NCBI RefSeq assembly: GCF_004348675.1
Contig: NZ_SMKN01000021.1
Coordinates: 1 to 47,687, forward strand
Direction: 5' to 3'
DNA: 47,687 nucleotides
Origin: Micromonospora sp. KC606
Lineage (GTDB): Bacteria > Actinomycetota > Actinomycetes > Mycobacteriales > Micromonosporaceae
Positions 1-7,434 of the stretch are shown here, one piece after another. The first letter of the stretch is position 1. The number at the start of each line of letters is the position of its first letter. The translations under genes and the position numbers were made by a program. The notes beneath the pieces were generated by a model, which searched no databases, was not told the origin of the DNA, and saw only the letters and a list, made by a program, of their open reading frames with translations.

Positions 1-1166
1 CCAGCCCCGGCCCCGAGCCAGTCCAGACAGACGACGACGGCGTCGTCACGCAGGTCGGTCTCGGCGTGGTAGGCGAACAGCTCGCGCATCACCGTACCAA
101 CCGCCTCGGTCGCCGGCTGCAGCCGCGTCGACCGCATCGACCGCGCCATGGCCCGCTCGCCGTACGCCTCCTGGCCACCCGGCTGTGCGGCGTACACCCC
201 GTCACTGACCACGAACAGCCGGTCCCCCGGTTCCAGGTCGAACTCCTGCACCGTGTACCGGGTCTCGGCGAACATGCCCAACGGCAACTGCTGCTCCAGT
301 TCGATCCGGCTGACCGCCGCGCCGCGCAGCCGCAGCAGGTGTGGCGATCCGGCGTCCACGGCACGGACCCGACCGGTCGTCGTCTCCACCGCCAGCAGCA
401 GCGTGGCCACGTGCCGCCGCCCACGATGCTGGTAGAAGATCGTGTCCGAAGCCAACTCGGCCTGCTCCACCAGGCCGCCGCCGGAACGGCGGGCGTTGCG
501 CATCGCGTTCACGGTCAGGGCGGTCAGCAGGGACGCCCCGATCCCGGCCCCGGTGCCGTTGAGCACGCTCAGGGTGAGCAACCCCTCGTCGACCGCCCAG
601 TCGAAGTGGTCACCCCCCACCGTGTACGCCGGTTCGAGCTGCCCGGCCACCAAAAACGCCTCGTGCCGGAGGCTGCGCCCCGGCAGCAGGTCCCACTGCA
701 TCTCGGCGGCCATGCTCAACCGTTCCCGCCGCCGTACCCGCCGGTAGCGGTCGGTCTCCCGGTCGGCGGCGCGCAGCGCGGTGGCGAGGTCGCCGGCGAC
801 CTCGCCGAGCTGGGCGACCGTACCGGCCTGCGGTGGGGCGGTCAGCTCGACCAGCAACACGCCCAGCCGCTCACCCCAGGCGGTCACCGGCAACCAGAGC
901 CGGCAGTGACCGTCCTCCCGGCCCTCCAGCACCGGCTGCTGGCTGCTGAAACAGCGCTGCGCCTGGCCCTGGCAGGCGAGGAAGCCGGCATCCGGCAGCT
1001 TCGGGTCGAGCACCGGCCACAGCCCGCTGATCCGGTAGTCGGCGAGGAGCACGTCCACCCTGGACGCGTCCAACAGCGACCGCAGGACCCGGTCGGCGGC
1101 TTCCACCAGTTGGTCGGGTGGGGCCCCGCGCAGCGCACGGGACACCGCCGCGGACGCGTCCGGCAT
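1..1166 (-). CDS. SpoIIE-type PP2C serine/threonine phosphatase with N-terminal GAF-like domain (3' end outside window)
   Basis: The minus-strand frame reads without a stop from ATG at 1166 to the window edge. About 390 codons are visible, ending ...TDLRDDAVVVCLDWLG, the usual end of a SpoIIE/PP2C domain (RDDA with metal-binding Asp), so only a few residues are missing. Residues about 15-130 look like a GAF-type sensor (DASRVDVLLADYRISGLWPV; LWLPVTAWGERLGVLLVEL). The phosphatase follows, with EMQWDLLPG, VGGDHFDW and NGTGAGIGAS. Such proteins usually dephosphorylate anti-anti-sigma (STAS) partners; that role is inferred. I chose 1166 because GGAAGG lies 6 nt upstream and a 9-bp inverted repeat sits at 1183-1206. 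The frame stays open upstream to ATG 1502, so a longer form is possible. No partner kinase or STAS gene is in the window. Confidence 0.85.
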   Translation of the reverse strand, partial: MPDASAAVSRALRGAPPDQLVEAADRVLRSLLDASRVDVLLADYRISGLWPVLDPKLPDAGFLACQGQAQRCFSSQQPVLEGREDGHCRLWLPVTAWGERLGVLLVELTAPPQAGTVAQLGEVAGDLATALRAADRETDRYRRVRRRERLSMAAEMQWDLLPGRSLRHEAFLVAGQLEPAYTVGGDHFDWAVDEGLLTLSVLNGTGAGIGASLLTALTVNAMRNARRSGGGLVEQAELASDTIFYQHRGRRHVATLLLAVETTTGRVRAVDAGSPHLLRLRGAAVSRIELEQQLPLGMFAETRYTVQEFDLEPGDRLFVVSDGVYAAQPGGQEAYGERAMARSMRSTRLQPATEAVGTVMRELFAYHAETDLRDDAVVVCLDWLGAGA

Positions 1167-1502
1167 GTTCGTCCTTCCAAGGGATTCTTGCTGTAGGGCA
1201 AGAATCATACGGAGGCTCCGACCGAACAGCGCACCGACCGGGGTCAGCCTGCCGTTGACGGCCAGCCCGCCGTAGAGCGCGTCCGGCACCGCCCCCGGTT
1301 CGCCGCGCGGCCGCCACCGCGACACCGCGACGATGCCGTCATCGGTCGGCGTCCACCGGCCCAACAGCGGCCGGAACGCCCCCGGGTCACGCATCCGGAA
1401 CTGCGGCCCCACCATGGCCAGCGACGTCCACGCGGAAGTGGTGCGTCCCGCCAGCCAGAAGTCGATCATGCAGGCGGTGCTCGGCTGCTCCGGATCGGCC
1501 AT
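1167..1502 (-). other. In-frame coding-like extension upstream of the SpoIIE phosphatase
   Basis: From ATG 1502 (GGAAGGGAG 10 nt upstream) to 1166 there is no stop, and the frame matches that of the phosphatase. Codons from 1502 to about 1210 are almost all G/C-ending and give a folded-looking sequence (MIDFWLAGRTTSAWTSLAMV; DALYGGLAVNGRLTPVGALF). Over the last 15 codons before 1166 the third-position bias collapses (ATT CTT CTA CAA GAA CTT GGA), as expected of intergenic DNA. It could be the N-terminus of a longer phosphatase, or a separate small gene that lost its stop; shifting by one base gives TGA just where the codon bias ends. I do not recognise the domain. Confidence 0.4.
1183..1206. 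promoter_or_regulatory. Inverted repeat ahead of the phosphatase start
   Basis: GATTCTTGC (1183-1191) and GCAAGAATC (1198-1206) are perfect 9-bp arms around a 6-nt loop, ending 17 bp before the ATG at 1166. The site is AT-rich compared with its surroundings. It may be an operator or a weak hairpin; position and symmetry are the only evidence. Confidence 0.4.
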
Positions 1503-1618
1503 CGACGAAAGGCTCCCTTCCAACGGCTGGCCGAAACGTAGCGACGCGGCCGTACCCACGGTATCGGCCCGGTGACACCCCGCAGACCGCGATACTGGCC
1601 GACAGGAGGTGGGCGGAC

Positions 1619-2500
1619 GTGAACTCGGCGGACGGCGCGGCCGTGGTGGTGGGTGTGGACGGGTCGGAACCGGCGCTGCGGGCCGTCCGGCTCGCCGCCG
1701 TGGAGGCCGACCGCCGACGCCGGCCGCTGCGGGTGGTGCACGGGTTCATCTGGCCCCTGCTGCGGGTCCCGGTCGGCCAGCCCCCCGACGGCCCGCCCGG
1801 CAGCGGGCTACGCCACCAGGCCGAGGACCTGGTGGCGCGGGCGGTCGCCGAGGCGGAGGCGACCCGGCCCGGGTTGCGGACGACCGGGGAGATCATCGAC
1901 GGTGAGGCGTCGGCGGTGCTGCTGGGCGAGTCCCCCACCGCGGCCATGATCGTGCTGGGTGACCGTGGGCTGGGCGGATTCACCGCCCTGCTGGTCGGCT
2001 CGGTCGCCGTCCAGGTCGCCACGCACGCCGACTGCCCGGTGCTGGTCGCCCGGGGCGAGGAACGCCCGGGCGGGCCGGTGGTGGTGGGGGTCGACGGCTC
2101 GCCGTTGTCCCGGCCCGCGCTGGACTTCGCCGCGGAGCAGGCCGCCTTCCGGGGCACGACCCTGCACGCGGTGCACGCGTACCGGCACCCCACCTCCGGG
2201 GGCCCCGGGGACATGCAGCCCCTGGTCTATGACCAGAACGAGCTGCGCGACGAGGAACAGCGGGTGCTCACCGAGTCGCTCGCCGGCATCGCGGAACGCT
2301 ACCCGGACCTGCCGGTCACCCGGGAGGTGGTACGGGACCGGCCGGTGCCCGCGCTGACCGCCGCGTCCCGCCATGCGGCGATGGTGGTCGTCGGCAGCCG
2401 GGGACGCGGCGAACTGACCGGCCTTCTGCTCGGCTCCGTCAGTCACGGGCTGCTGCACCACAGCGCCTGCCCCGTCGCCGTGGTCCGCGCACCGGACTGA
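1619..2500 (+). CDS. Universal stress protein with two tandem UspA domains
   Basis: 293 aa, the usual length of a double-Usp protein. Domain 1 (about residues 6-145) begins AVVVGVDGSEPALRAVRLA and has the nucleotide-binding signature GDRGLGGFTALLVGSVAVQV. Domain 2 (about 153-292) begins VVVGVDGSPLSRPALDFA and has GSRGRGELTGLLLGSVSHGL. Both keep the G-2x-G-9x-G-(S/T) ATP-binding pattern. The family is cytosolic and linked to dormancy and stress; the exact role here is unknown. The GTG start at 1619 is set by AGGAGGTG eight bases upstream. It is divergent from the phosphatase. A 21-bp stretch covering its last codons is repeated just after the stop (see the findings). Confidence 0.93.
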   Translation: MNSADGAAVVVGVDGSEPALRAVRLAAVEADRRRRPLRVVHGFIWPLLRVPVGQPPDGPPGSGLRHQAEDLVARAVAEAEATRPGLRTTGEIIDGEASAVLLGESPTAAMIVLGDRGLGGFTALLVGSVAVQVATHADCPVLVARGEERPGGPVVVGVDGSPLSRPALDFAAEQAAFRGTTLHAVHAYRHPTSGGPGDMQPLVYDQNELRDEEQRVLTESLAGIAERYPDLPVTREVVRDRPVPALTAASRHAAMVVVGSRGRGELTGLLLGSVSHGLLHHSACPVAVVRAPD

Positions 2501-2600
2501 GGGTGCCGTGGTCCGCGCACCGGACCGAGCGGTTGGCGCGCGCCCAGACGGGTAGACGGCCCGGGTACGGCAGACGGTGACCGCGACCGAGGAGGCGGCG

Positions 2601-2810
2601 ATGCCAGGACCACGGCCCGGAAGCAACGCCTACGACAAGGAACGGGCACGGCTGCGCGATGTCATCGAGCAGTCCGGCCGGGCGGCCGACCAAGAGGCGA
2701 ACCAGGTCGCCAACCGGATCCTCCAGGAGGATCGCGGACAGCGGGGCGTTGTCCGGGGCGACCGGACCTTCGGCCCCAAGGGTGAGCGCGAGCCCGGCGA
2801 CCCGAAGTGA
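2601..2810 (+). CDS. Small hydrophilic protein, unknown function
   Basis: 69 aa from ATG 2601 (GGAGG five bases upstream, preferred over GTG 2577). It is highly charged with no membrane segment. The centre (YDKERARLRDVIEQSGRAADQ, EANQVANRILQED) should be helical, and the tail is Gly/Arg/Pro-rich. It recalls small actinobacterial proteins sometimes labelled plasmid-stabilisation-like, but I cannot assign a function. It lies 100 bp after the stress-protein gene on the same strand and is followed by a hairpin shared with the convergent small gene. Confidence 0.6.
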   Translation: MPGPRPGSNAYDKERARLRDVIEQSGRAADQEANQVANRILQEDRGQRGVVRGDRTFGPKGEREPGDPK

Positions 2811-2940
2811 GGGCACCCGGCGCCGGCCGGCTGATCGGGGTCTGGCGAACGTGGACCCCGGGCCCGAGGACCGGGCGGCCAACCGCCGCTCGGTCCTCGG
2901 TTCGCTGCTCGGTTACGAAATGGGTGCCGCCTTACGGAAT

Positions 2941-2976
2941 GGCGGCCGCAACCACCTGGAATTGGCTGCGGCCGCC
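2941..2976. terminator. Bidirectional hairpin between convergent small genes
   Basis: GGCGGCCGCA (2941-2950) pairs with TGCGGCCGCC (2967-2976). The stem extends inward to 14 positions with one mismatch, leaving an 8-nt loop. It lies between the stop at 2810 (+) and the stop at 2992 (-). There is no clear T-tract. Confidence 0.6.
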
Positions 2977-2991
2977 CTCGGGGCGACACCG

Positions 2992-3189
2992 TCAGACGTC
3001 GCTGTCGTCCTCGGCCACCGGCTCACCGGCCGGGCCGTAGGGCGAGACCTGTCCCTTGGGGACGGGCCTGCCCCGGTCACCGGTCGAGTGGGTCTTGTTG
3101 CGCGGATGGCCGGTCGGCCGGGGCCCCTTGCTGTCCTGGCTGGTGGCTCCCTTGTCGTTGCGGCGAAACTCCTCCTGCTGCGGTTGCAC
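2992..3189 (-). CDS. Small hydrophilic protein, unknown function
   Basis: 65 aa from GTG 3189, with AAGGAG seven bases upstream; an adjacent GTG at 3192 is the alternative. The product is basic, polar and low in hydrophobics (QPQQEEFRRNDKGATSQDSK, ending GEPVAEDDSDV), probably disordered. Codons are strongly G/C-ending, which supports real coding, although overlapping frames are also open. The longer ORF in the same frame begins further upstream without a ribosome binding site. It converges on the small gene at 2601-2810. No function is suggested. Confidence 0.5.
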   Translation of the reverse strand: MQPQQEEFRRNDKGATSQDSKGPRPTGHPRNKTHSTGDRGRPVPKGQVSPYGPAGEPVAEDDSDV

Positions 3190-3320
3190 CACATGTCTCC
3201 TTCCGGTGGGAGCACGCGACCGGCGAGGCCGCGCACCAGTTCGGCATACCCGCCGGCGTGGCCGGCATTCTCCCCGCCGCCGGCCGGGCTGATCCGCCGC
3301 GCAGCGGGTAGACCAGGCGG

Positions 3321-3974
3321 ATGGGGGACGAACACCGGGTGGCCCGGGCGCTGCTGGACCGGCAGGCACGCACGTACGCCGAGGAGGCCGGCATCGATCT
3401 CATCGACCGGCCCGGGCCGCTCTACCAACTGCTGGTACTCGCCACGCTGCTGAGCGCCCGGATCCGGGCGCAGGTGGCGGTGGCCGCCGCCCGGGAACTG
3501 TTCGCCGCGGGCTGGCGGACCCCGCAGGCGATGGAGGCGGCGAGCTGGCAGGAGCGGGTCGACGCCCTCGGCCGCGGGCACTACCGGCGCTACGACGAGC
3601 GGACCGCGACGATGCTGGGCACCGGGGCCCGGCTCTGCCTGGACCGTTGGCACGGTGACCTGCGGCGGCTGCACCGCGAGGCGGACGGGGAGGCGAGCCG
3701 GCTGCGCCGGCTGCTGACCGAGTTCCCCGGCATCGGCCCGACCGGCGCGGACATCTTCCTGCGCGAGGCGCAGGCGGTCTGGCCGGACGTGCGCCCGTAC
3801 GCCGACCGCCGGACCCTGGCCGGGGCGAGACGGCTGGGACTGCCGGCCGACCCGCGCGGGCTGGCTGGGCTGGTCGGGGAGGCGGAGTTCGGGCGGTTCG
3901 CCTCGGCGCTGGTGCGGGTCGCGCTCGGTGAGGAGTCCGCCGGCGAGGTCAGCCGGACGGCGACGGTCGGCTGA
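3321..3974 (+). CDS. HhH-GPD (endonuclease III-like) protein
   Basis: 217 aa, close to the size of endonuclease III. Residues about 35-60 (YQLLVLATLLSARIRAQVAV) match the first helices of the HhH-GPD fold. The helix-hairpin-helix is LTEFPGIGPTGADIFLREA (about 133-151). In bifunctional EndoIII the hairpin is LPGVGRKTA, with the catalytic Lys in the position of G-x-K; here it reads PGIGPTGA, so that Lys is absent. An Asp follows in PYADRRT. There are no C-terminal iron-sulphur cysteines. A base-excision or DNA-binding role is likely, but activity as a lyase is doubtful. The start ATG 3321 follows AGGCGG closely. Confidence 0.75.
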   Translation: MGDEHRVARALLDRQARTYAEEAGIDLIDRPGPLYQLLVLATLLSARIRAQVAVAAARELFAAGWRTPQAMEAASWQERVDALGRGHYRRYDERTATMLGTGARLCLDRWHGDLRRLHREADGEASRLRRLLTEFPGIGPTGADIFLREAQAVWPDVRPYADRRTLAGARRLGLPADPRGLAGLVGEAEFGRFASALVRVALGEESAGEVSRTATVG

Positions 3975-3989
3975 GCGGACCCGGCCTCG

Positions 3990-4160
3990 TCAGTCGACCG
4001 GCTGGCCCGGCTTGGTGAGGTGCCAGACCAGCAGCGCGGCCAGCAGGGCGAGCAGCACGATCCCGCCGGAGATCCCGCCACCCTCCGCGCTGGAGTCGCG
4101 CCCGGTCATCCCGAAGTAGATCACCGCGAGCCCGGCGAGCACCGCCAGGAACGTCCGCAT
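3990..4160 (-). CDS. Small membrane protein with two predicted helices
   Basis: 56 aa from ATG 4160, chosen because GAAGGA lies about 8 nt upstream; an in-frame start at 4184 is possible. There are two hydrophobic stretches, MRTFLAVLAGLAVIYFGM (1-18) and GGIVLLALLAALLVWHL (about 33-49), separated by a short charged and Gly-rich loop, with a KPGQPVD tail. Its stop is 15 bp from the stop of the convergent HhH-GPD gene. It appears to be a small conserved-type actinobacterial membrane protein of unknown role. Confidence 0.6.
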   Translation of the reverse strand: MRTFLAVLAGLAVIYFGMTGRDSSAEGGGISGGIVLLALLAALLVWHLTKPGQPVD

Positions 4161-4240
4161 GCCTCGGTCCTTCACGCCCCGCACGCTACGACAGCCGGGC
4201 GGCCGAGCCGCGTGGTTGCGGGGGCGGTCACCCGTCCGGG

Positions 4241-5509
4241 TCAGCCGGCGACGGCAGGGCCCCGCACCCGCACCTGGCGCACCGCCCGGTCGGCCACCTC
4301 GACCACCTCGACGATCAGCCCGGGCAGCCGGACGATGTCCCCCGGACCGACCGGCAGCCGCCCCAGGCCGGCCAGGACCAGCCCGGCGACGGTGGTGTAG
4401 TCGCGCGGCAGTGGGAAGGTCAGCCGCACGCCGACGTCCGGCAGGTCGTGCAGCGGAAAGTCCCCGGGCAGCAGCAGCGCCCCGTCGGCCTCCCGGACCA
4501 CCCCGCGCACGTCCCGGTCGGTCTCGTCGTACAGCTCACCGACCACCTCCTCCAACAGATCCTCCATGGTGACCAGGCCGTCGACCCCGCCGTACTCGTC
4601 GACCACCAGGGCGAGCTGTTCGTGACGTTCGCGCAGCTGCCGCATCGCCTCGGCAACCGGCAGCGTGCCGGGCAGCAGGACCGGCGGACGGGCCCGCCGT
4701 CCGGTCGTGTCCCCGTCGACGCCGACCAGGTCCCGGATGTGCACCACGCCGCACACGTCGTCCAGCCCACCGGGGCCGACCACCGGCGCCCGGGACCGGC
4801 CGGCGGCGGCGAGCCGTCGCATCGCCTCGGGCGGGGACAGATCGGCGGGGAGCATCGTCACGTGCCGGCGGGTCACCAGGACCTCACGCAGGGTACGTCC
4901 GGCGATGTCGAACGCGCCGGCGAGGATCTCCCGCTGCTGCGCCGACAGGCCCCGCTGGCTGGCCAGCATCTCCCGCAGCTCGTCCTCGGTCACCTCAGCC
5001 CGGCCGGCCCGGGGGTCGCCGCCGGCGAGCCGGACCAGCAGGTCGGTGGTGCGGCTGAGCAGCCAGACCGCCGGCCGGGACACCCCGGCCAGCAGGTCCA
5101 GCGGCACCGCGCTGAGCAACGCCCAGCGTTCCGCCCGCTGCATCGCCAGCCGTTTCGGGACCAACTCCCCGACGACGAGCGTGACGAAGGTGAGCAGCAC
5201 GGTCACCAGCACCACCGCCGCCGGGCGGGCAGCCGCGCCGAGGAAGCCCAGCGGGCCGACCAGCGGCTCGGCGAGGGTGACCGCCGCGGCCGCCGAGGCG
5301 AGGAAACCGGCGAGCGTGATGCCGAGCTGGATGGTGGCCAGGTAGCGGTTCGGCTCGCGGGACAGCCGGGCCAGCCGGACGCCGGAGCGCCCCGCCCGGC
5401 CAAGCCGGCGCAGTTGCCCCTCGCGCAGCGTCACCAGGGCCATCTCGCTACCCGACAGGGCGGCGTTGACCAGTACCAGCACGACCACCAGCGCGAGCTG
5501 ACCGCCCAT
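4241..5509 (-). CDS. CNNM/CorC (HlyC) family membrane protein, DUF21 plus CBS pair
   Basis: 422 aa. The N-terminal DUF21 membrane domain (about 1-180) begins with a hydrophobic helix and NAALSGSEMALVTLREGQLRRL, and contains VVGELVPKRLAMQRAERW. Two CBS domains follow (about 200-330), the second with LALVVDEYGGVDGLVTMEDL and the typical EEVVGELYDE that leads into the C-terminal CorC_HlyC transporter-associated domain (about 345-415). Family members are linked to Mg2+/Co2+ efflux; hemolysin is an old label. The start has AAAGGGG upstream. The 65-aa ORF at 5525-5722 ends 15 bp before it, so they are probably cotranscribed. Confidence 0.92.
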   Translation of the reverse strand: MGGQLALVVVLVLVNAALSGSEMALVTLREGQLRRLGRAGRSGVRLARLSREPNRYLATIQLGITLAGFLASAAAAVTLAEPLVGPLGFLGAAARPAAVVLVTVLLTFVTLVVGELVPKRLAMQRAERWALLSAVPLDLLAGVSRPAVWLLSRTTDLLVRLAGGDPRAGRAEVTEDELREMLASQRGLSAQQREILAGAFDIAGRTLREVLVTRRHVTMLPADLSPPEAMRRLAAAGRSRAPVVGPGGLDDVCGVVHIRDLVGVDGDTTGRRARPPVLLPGTLPVAEAMRQLRERHEQLALVVDEYGGVDGLVTMEDLLEEVVGELYDETDRDVRGVVREADGALLLPGDFPLHDLPDVGVRLTFPLPRDYTTVAGLVLAGLGRLPVGPGDIVRLPGLIVEVVEVADRAVRQVRVRGPAVAG

Positions 5510-5524
5510 CGCACCCCTTTCCGG

Positions 5525-5722
5525 TCAGTCGGTCTCCAGGTCGTCCAGGGAGATGGCGTGGGTCATCAGCCAGCGGGCCAGCGCCGCCATGCCGAACAGC
5601 CACAGCGGAGCGGACTCGGTGGTGCCGTTGGTGGCGAAGATGGCGAACCTCAGGTCCGGCGCCCGGTACGCCTCGATCCGCCAACGGTGGTTCTTGTCCC
5701 GCCAGACCGCTGAAGGGTCCAT
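5525..5722 (-). CDS. Small conserved-type protein, unknown function
   Basis: 65 aa from ATG 5722. The sequence is Trp/Arg-rich at the start (MDPSAVWRDKNHRWRIEAYR), with a hydrophobic middle (APLWLFGMAALARWLMTHAI) and an acidic end (SLDDLETD). Its start lies four bases after the stop of the SelB fragment, and its stop lies 15 bp before the CNNM gene, so the three form a tight minus-strand set. There is no strong ribosome binding site; translational coupling to the SelB fragment is plausible. No domain recognised. Confidence 0.6.
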   Translation of the reverse strand: MDPSAVWRDKNHRWRIEAYRAPDLRFAIFATNGTTESAPLWLFGMAALARWLMTHAISLDDLETD

Positions 5723-5726
5723 GGCG

Positions 5727-6197
5727 TCACGGTAGGCGACACGGAGGCACCGGCGGAGCGGCTTCGGCGCAGACGGCCGGGACGGCGCCGGGCAGGGTAC
5801 GCGGCGGCGCGACCAGCCGCCGGGCGTTGTCGGGAAGCCGGCGGGTCGCCCCGAGCCGGTCCAGCAGCTCCAGCAGCGGCACCGTCACCCGGCGGGTGGT
5901 GTCCAGCGCCTGCCGGACGGCGCTGAGCGTGAACGGCTGTGGCAGGGCCGCCAGCACGCGGACCGCCTCGTCGAGCGCGCCGGGCAGCAGCACCACGTTG
6001 TCGGCGAGCTTGAGCAGCTCGCCGGCGCGGACCGCCGCGCCGACCTCGCGGGGGCCGAGGCCGAGGGCGGCGAGCCGGTCGGCCTCCGGCGCGCGGAACG
6101 GGTGGTCGACGTTCTCGGCGCGGAGCCGCCGCACGGCCCGGGCCACGCCGCTCACAGGCGGATCGGTCCAGTGACTCAGTGGCTGGGAACCATCCAC
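5727..6197 (-). pseudogene. selB: Orphan C-terminal fragment of SelB (selenocysteine elongation factor)
   Basis: 156 aa. From about residue 18 it reads like the last two winged-helix domains of actinobacterial SelB: AVRRLRAENVDHPFRAPEAD, LGLGPREVGAAVRAGELLKL, VVLLPGALDEAVRVLAALPQ, then LSAVRQALDTTRRVTVPLLE and LLDRLGATRRLPDNARRL. In full SelB these domains bind the SECIS RNA. The GTPase and EF-Tu-like domains (over 400 residues) are missing, and no selA, selD or tRNA-Sec is nearby. The codon pattern is still normal and the frame intact, so loss may be recent or the domain may be retained for another purpose. The break lies about 50-100 bp from lysozyme-like cassette A. Confidence 0.7.
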
Positions 6198-6245
6198 CTG
6201 ACTCGGCTACTGGGCCGTGCCGGCTGCGGGCACGCCGAAGTCGAC

Positions 6246-6281
6246 CGCTGGCCGGCACCCCGTGCGGGGTGCCGGCCAGCG
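6246..6281 (-). terminator. Strong hairpin after lysozyme-like gene A
   Basis: CGCTGGCCGGCACCCC (6246-6261) pairs perfectly with 6266-6281 around a 4-nt loop, 20 bp after the gene's stop. The 16-nt arms are identical to those after copy B at 18382-18420; only the loops differ. No T-run follows. Confidence 0.8.
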
Positions 6282-6301
6282 TGTGCGCATGTGGGTGTGG
6301 G

Positions 6302-6886
6302 TCAGCTGTTCCAGTGCTCGGCGACGAGGTCGGCGGCCTGCTGCTCCCACTGGGCGTAGTGGTCCGGGTAGGCCGAGACCTGCACGGTCTGCGCGGCCCG
6401 GGTCAGCGGCATGTCCTGCCAGCCGTCGACCTGCTTCAGGCCCTTCAGGAACGCCGTGGTCGAGTACTCGGGGTCGGTGATCTGCTCCACCGTGCCCCAA
6501 CCCGAGGACGGACGCTGCTGGAACAGGCCCTGCGAGTCGTGGTCGTTGCGGTCACCCAGGTGACCCAGGTTCTCCAGCTTCGACTCCTGCAACGCGGTCG
6601 CGATCGACACCACCGCGGCCCGCTCGTCCATCCCGGCCTTCTTCGTCGCCGCGATGATCGCCTTCACGTTGGCGCTCTGCTCGTCCGACAGGTCGATCCG
6701 CGACTGCGTGCCCTGCACACCGTGCGGGATCAGCCGGCCACTGTCGGGCTTGTCGGCCTGCGCCACCGCGACCAGCCCGCTGCCGACGGGGGCAGCGTGG
6801 GCCTCGGCCACCGGGCCGGCGAACACGCCACCGGCGAACGCCAGACCAGCGATACCCAGAACGCTCCTACGCATGATCGTGTTCAT
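6302..6886 (-). CDS. Secreted lysozyme/transglycosylase-like protein, copy A
   Basis: 194 aa. The signal peptide is MNTIMRRSVLGIAGLAFAGG onward, with likely cleavage near AEAHA-AP (residue 32). The mature part (about 65-194) has the layout of an SLT/lysozyme-fold domain: AVVSIATALQESKLENLG with candidate catalytic Glu101, then DRNDHDSQGLFQQRPSSGWG, AFLKGLKQVDGWQ and AAQTVQVSAYPDHYAQWE. Close relatives in actinobacteria carry varied database names; peptidoglycan cleavage is inferred from fold-like features only. It is closely similar to copy B at 18433-19005. Upstream are a leader of about 165 nt and two SigR-like promoters; downstream is a perfect hairpin. The start ATG 6886 follows GAAGGAG. 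Confidence 0.8.
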   Translation of the reverse strand: MNTIMRRSVLGIAGLAFAGGVFAGPVAEAHAAPVGSGLVAVAQADKPDSGRLIPHGVQGTQSRIDLSDEQSANVKAIIAATKKAGMDERAAVVSIATALQESKLENLGHLGDRNDHDSQGLFQQRPSSGWGTVEQITDPEYSTTAFLKGLKQVDGWQDMPLTRAAQTVQVSAYPDHYAQWEQQAADLVAEHWNS

Positions 6887-7059
6887 CAGGAAGCTCCTTC
6901 ACGGGGGTCGACACACACGAGCCGTGGGGGACGACATCGCGTGCGGGCACCTCGACAGGCGCTCAACCAAGGGGAAAAGTCGATGTCCGGCTCCTCGCAA
7001 ACCCCGAAAGGGCTCGCGGTCACGCCAAGCACGAGGCTCGCGGCGCCGGGACCATGTGT

Positions 7060-7085
7060 AACGACCGCCGGCCCACCATCATTCC
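7060..7085 (-). promoter_or_regulatory. Proximal SigR/SigH-type promoter of lysozyme-like gene A
   Basis: On the minus strand: GGAAT (7085-7081), 17-nt spacer, CGTT (7063-7060), followed by ACACATGG. This matches the actinobacterial SigR/SigH shape (GGAAT, then CGTT). The same arrangement recurs at 7158-7183 and at copy B. Predicted transcription start is near 7051. Confidence 0.7.
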
Positions 7086-7157
7086 GGCCCGGCACCACCC
7101 CGGGCCGACCCTCGGGCCAGACAGCGAGGCGTGCTGCTGCGGTCGTACGCAGGGTGT

Positions 7158-7183
7158 AACGACCTCGGGCCCGCCACCATTCC
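7158..7183 (-). promoter_or_regulatory. Distal SigR/SigH-type promoter of lysozyme-like gene A
   Basis: On the minus strand: GGAAT (7183-7179), 17-nt spacer, CGTT (7161-7158), then ACACC. It lies 98 bp upstream of the proximal site and shares its flanks (GGAATG, GGGCC, GTCGTTACAC). Confidence 0.68.
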
Positions 7184-7434
7184 GCCACCGGGGTGCCGCC
7201 GGTCACCGGACGCCGAGACCCACGTGGCCCGAACCGGGCACAGGCACCCCGAAGACGCGACCGTCCGAGACGAGCACGGCCGATCCACGTACCCAGGAAC
7301 CGACAAAGCGGACGCCACGCGCACCGGTGCGCAACCGATCACGACGGGCGGTGTCGCCCAGCCGGCCACAGGGGCAGGCAAACCAGACCCCTCCGGGTAC
7401 GGCTGGCAGCAGGACCGGCAGCAGGGGACATGGT
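7184..7434. other. Gene-free stretch between promoter pair A and the CxxC-WPC genes
   Basis: No convincing gene. Open frames exist on both strands (one plus frame ends at 7460, one minus frame begins near 7437), but their codon positions show weaker G/C bias than the neighbours and I recognise no domain. The downstream end of the 7435-8155 gene set falls here without a clear hairpin. Confidence 0.4.

Noticed and set aside
2913..3674. 253-codon minus-strand ORF opposite the HhH-GPD gene
   Set aside because: Shadow; only its tail overlaps the small minus gene, and in a different frame.
6887..7080. c-di-AMP (ydaO-type) riboswitch upstream of the lysozyme-like genes
   Set aside because: Cell-wall hydrolase genes in actinobacteria often have one, but I could not find its conserved core in either leader. 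A covariance-model scan would settle it.
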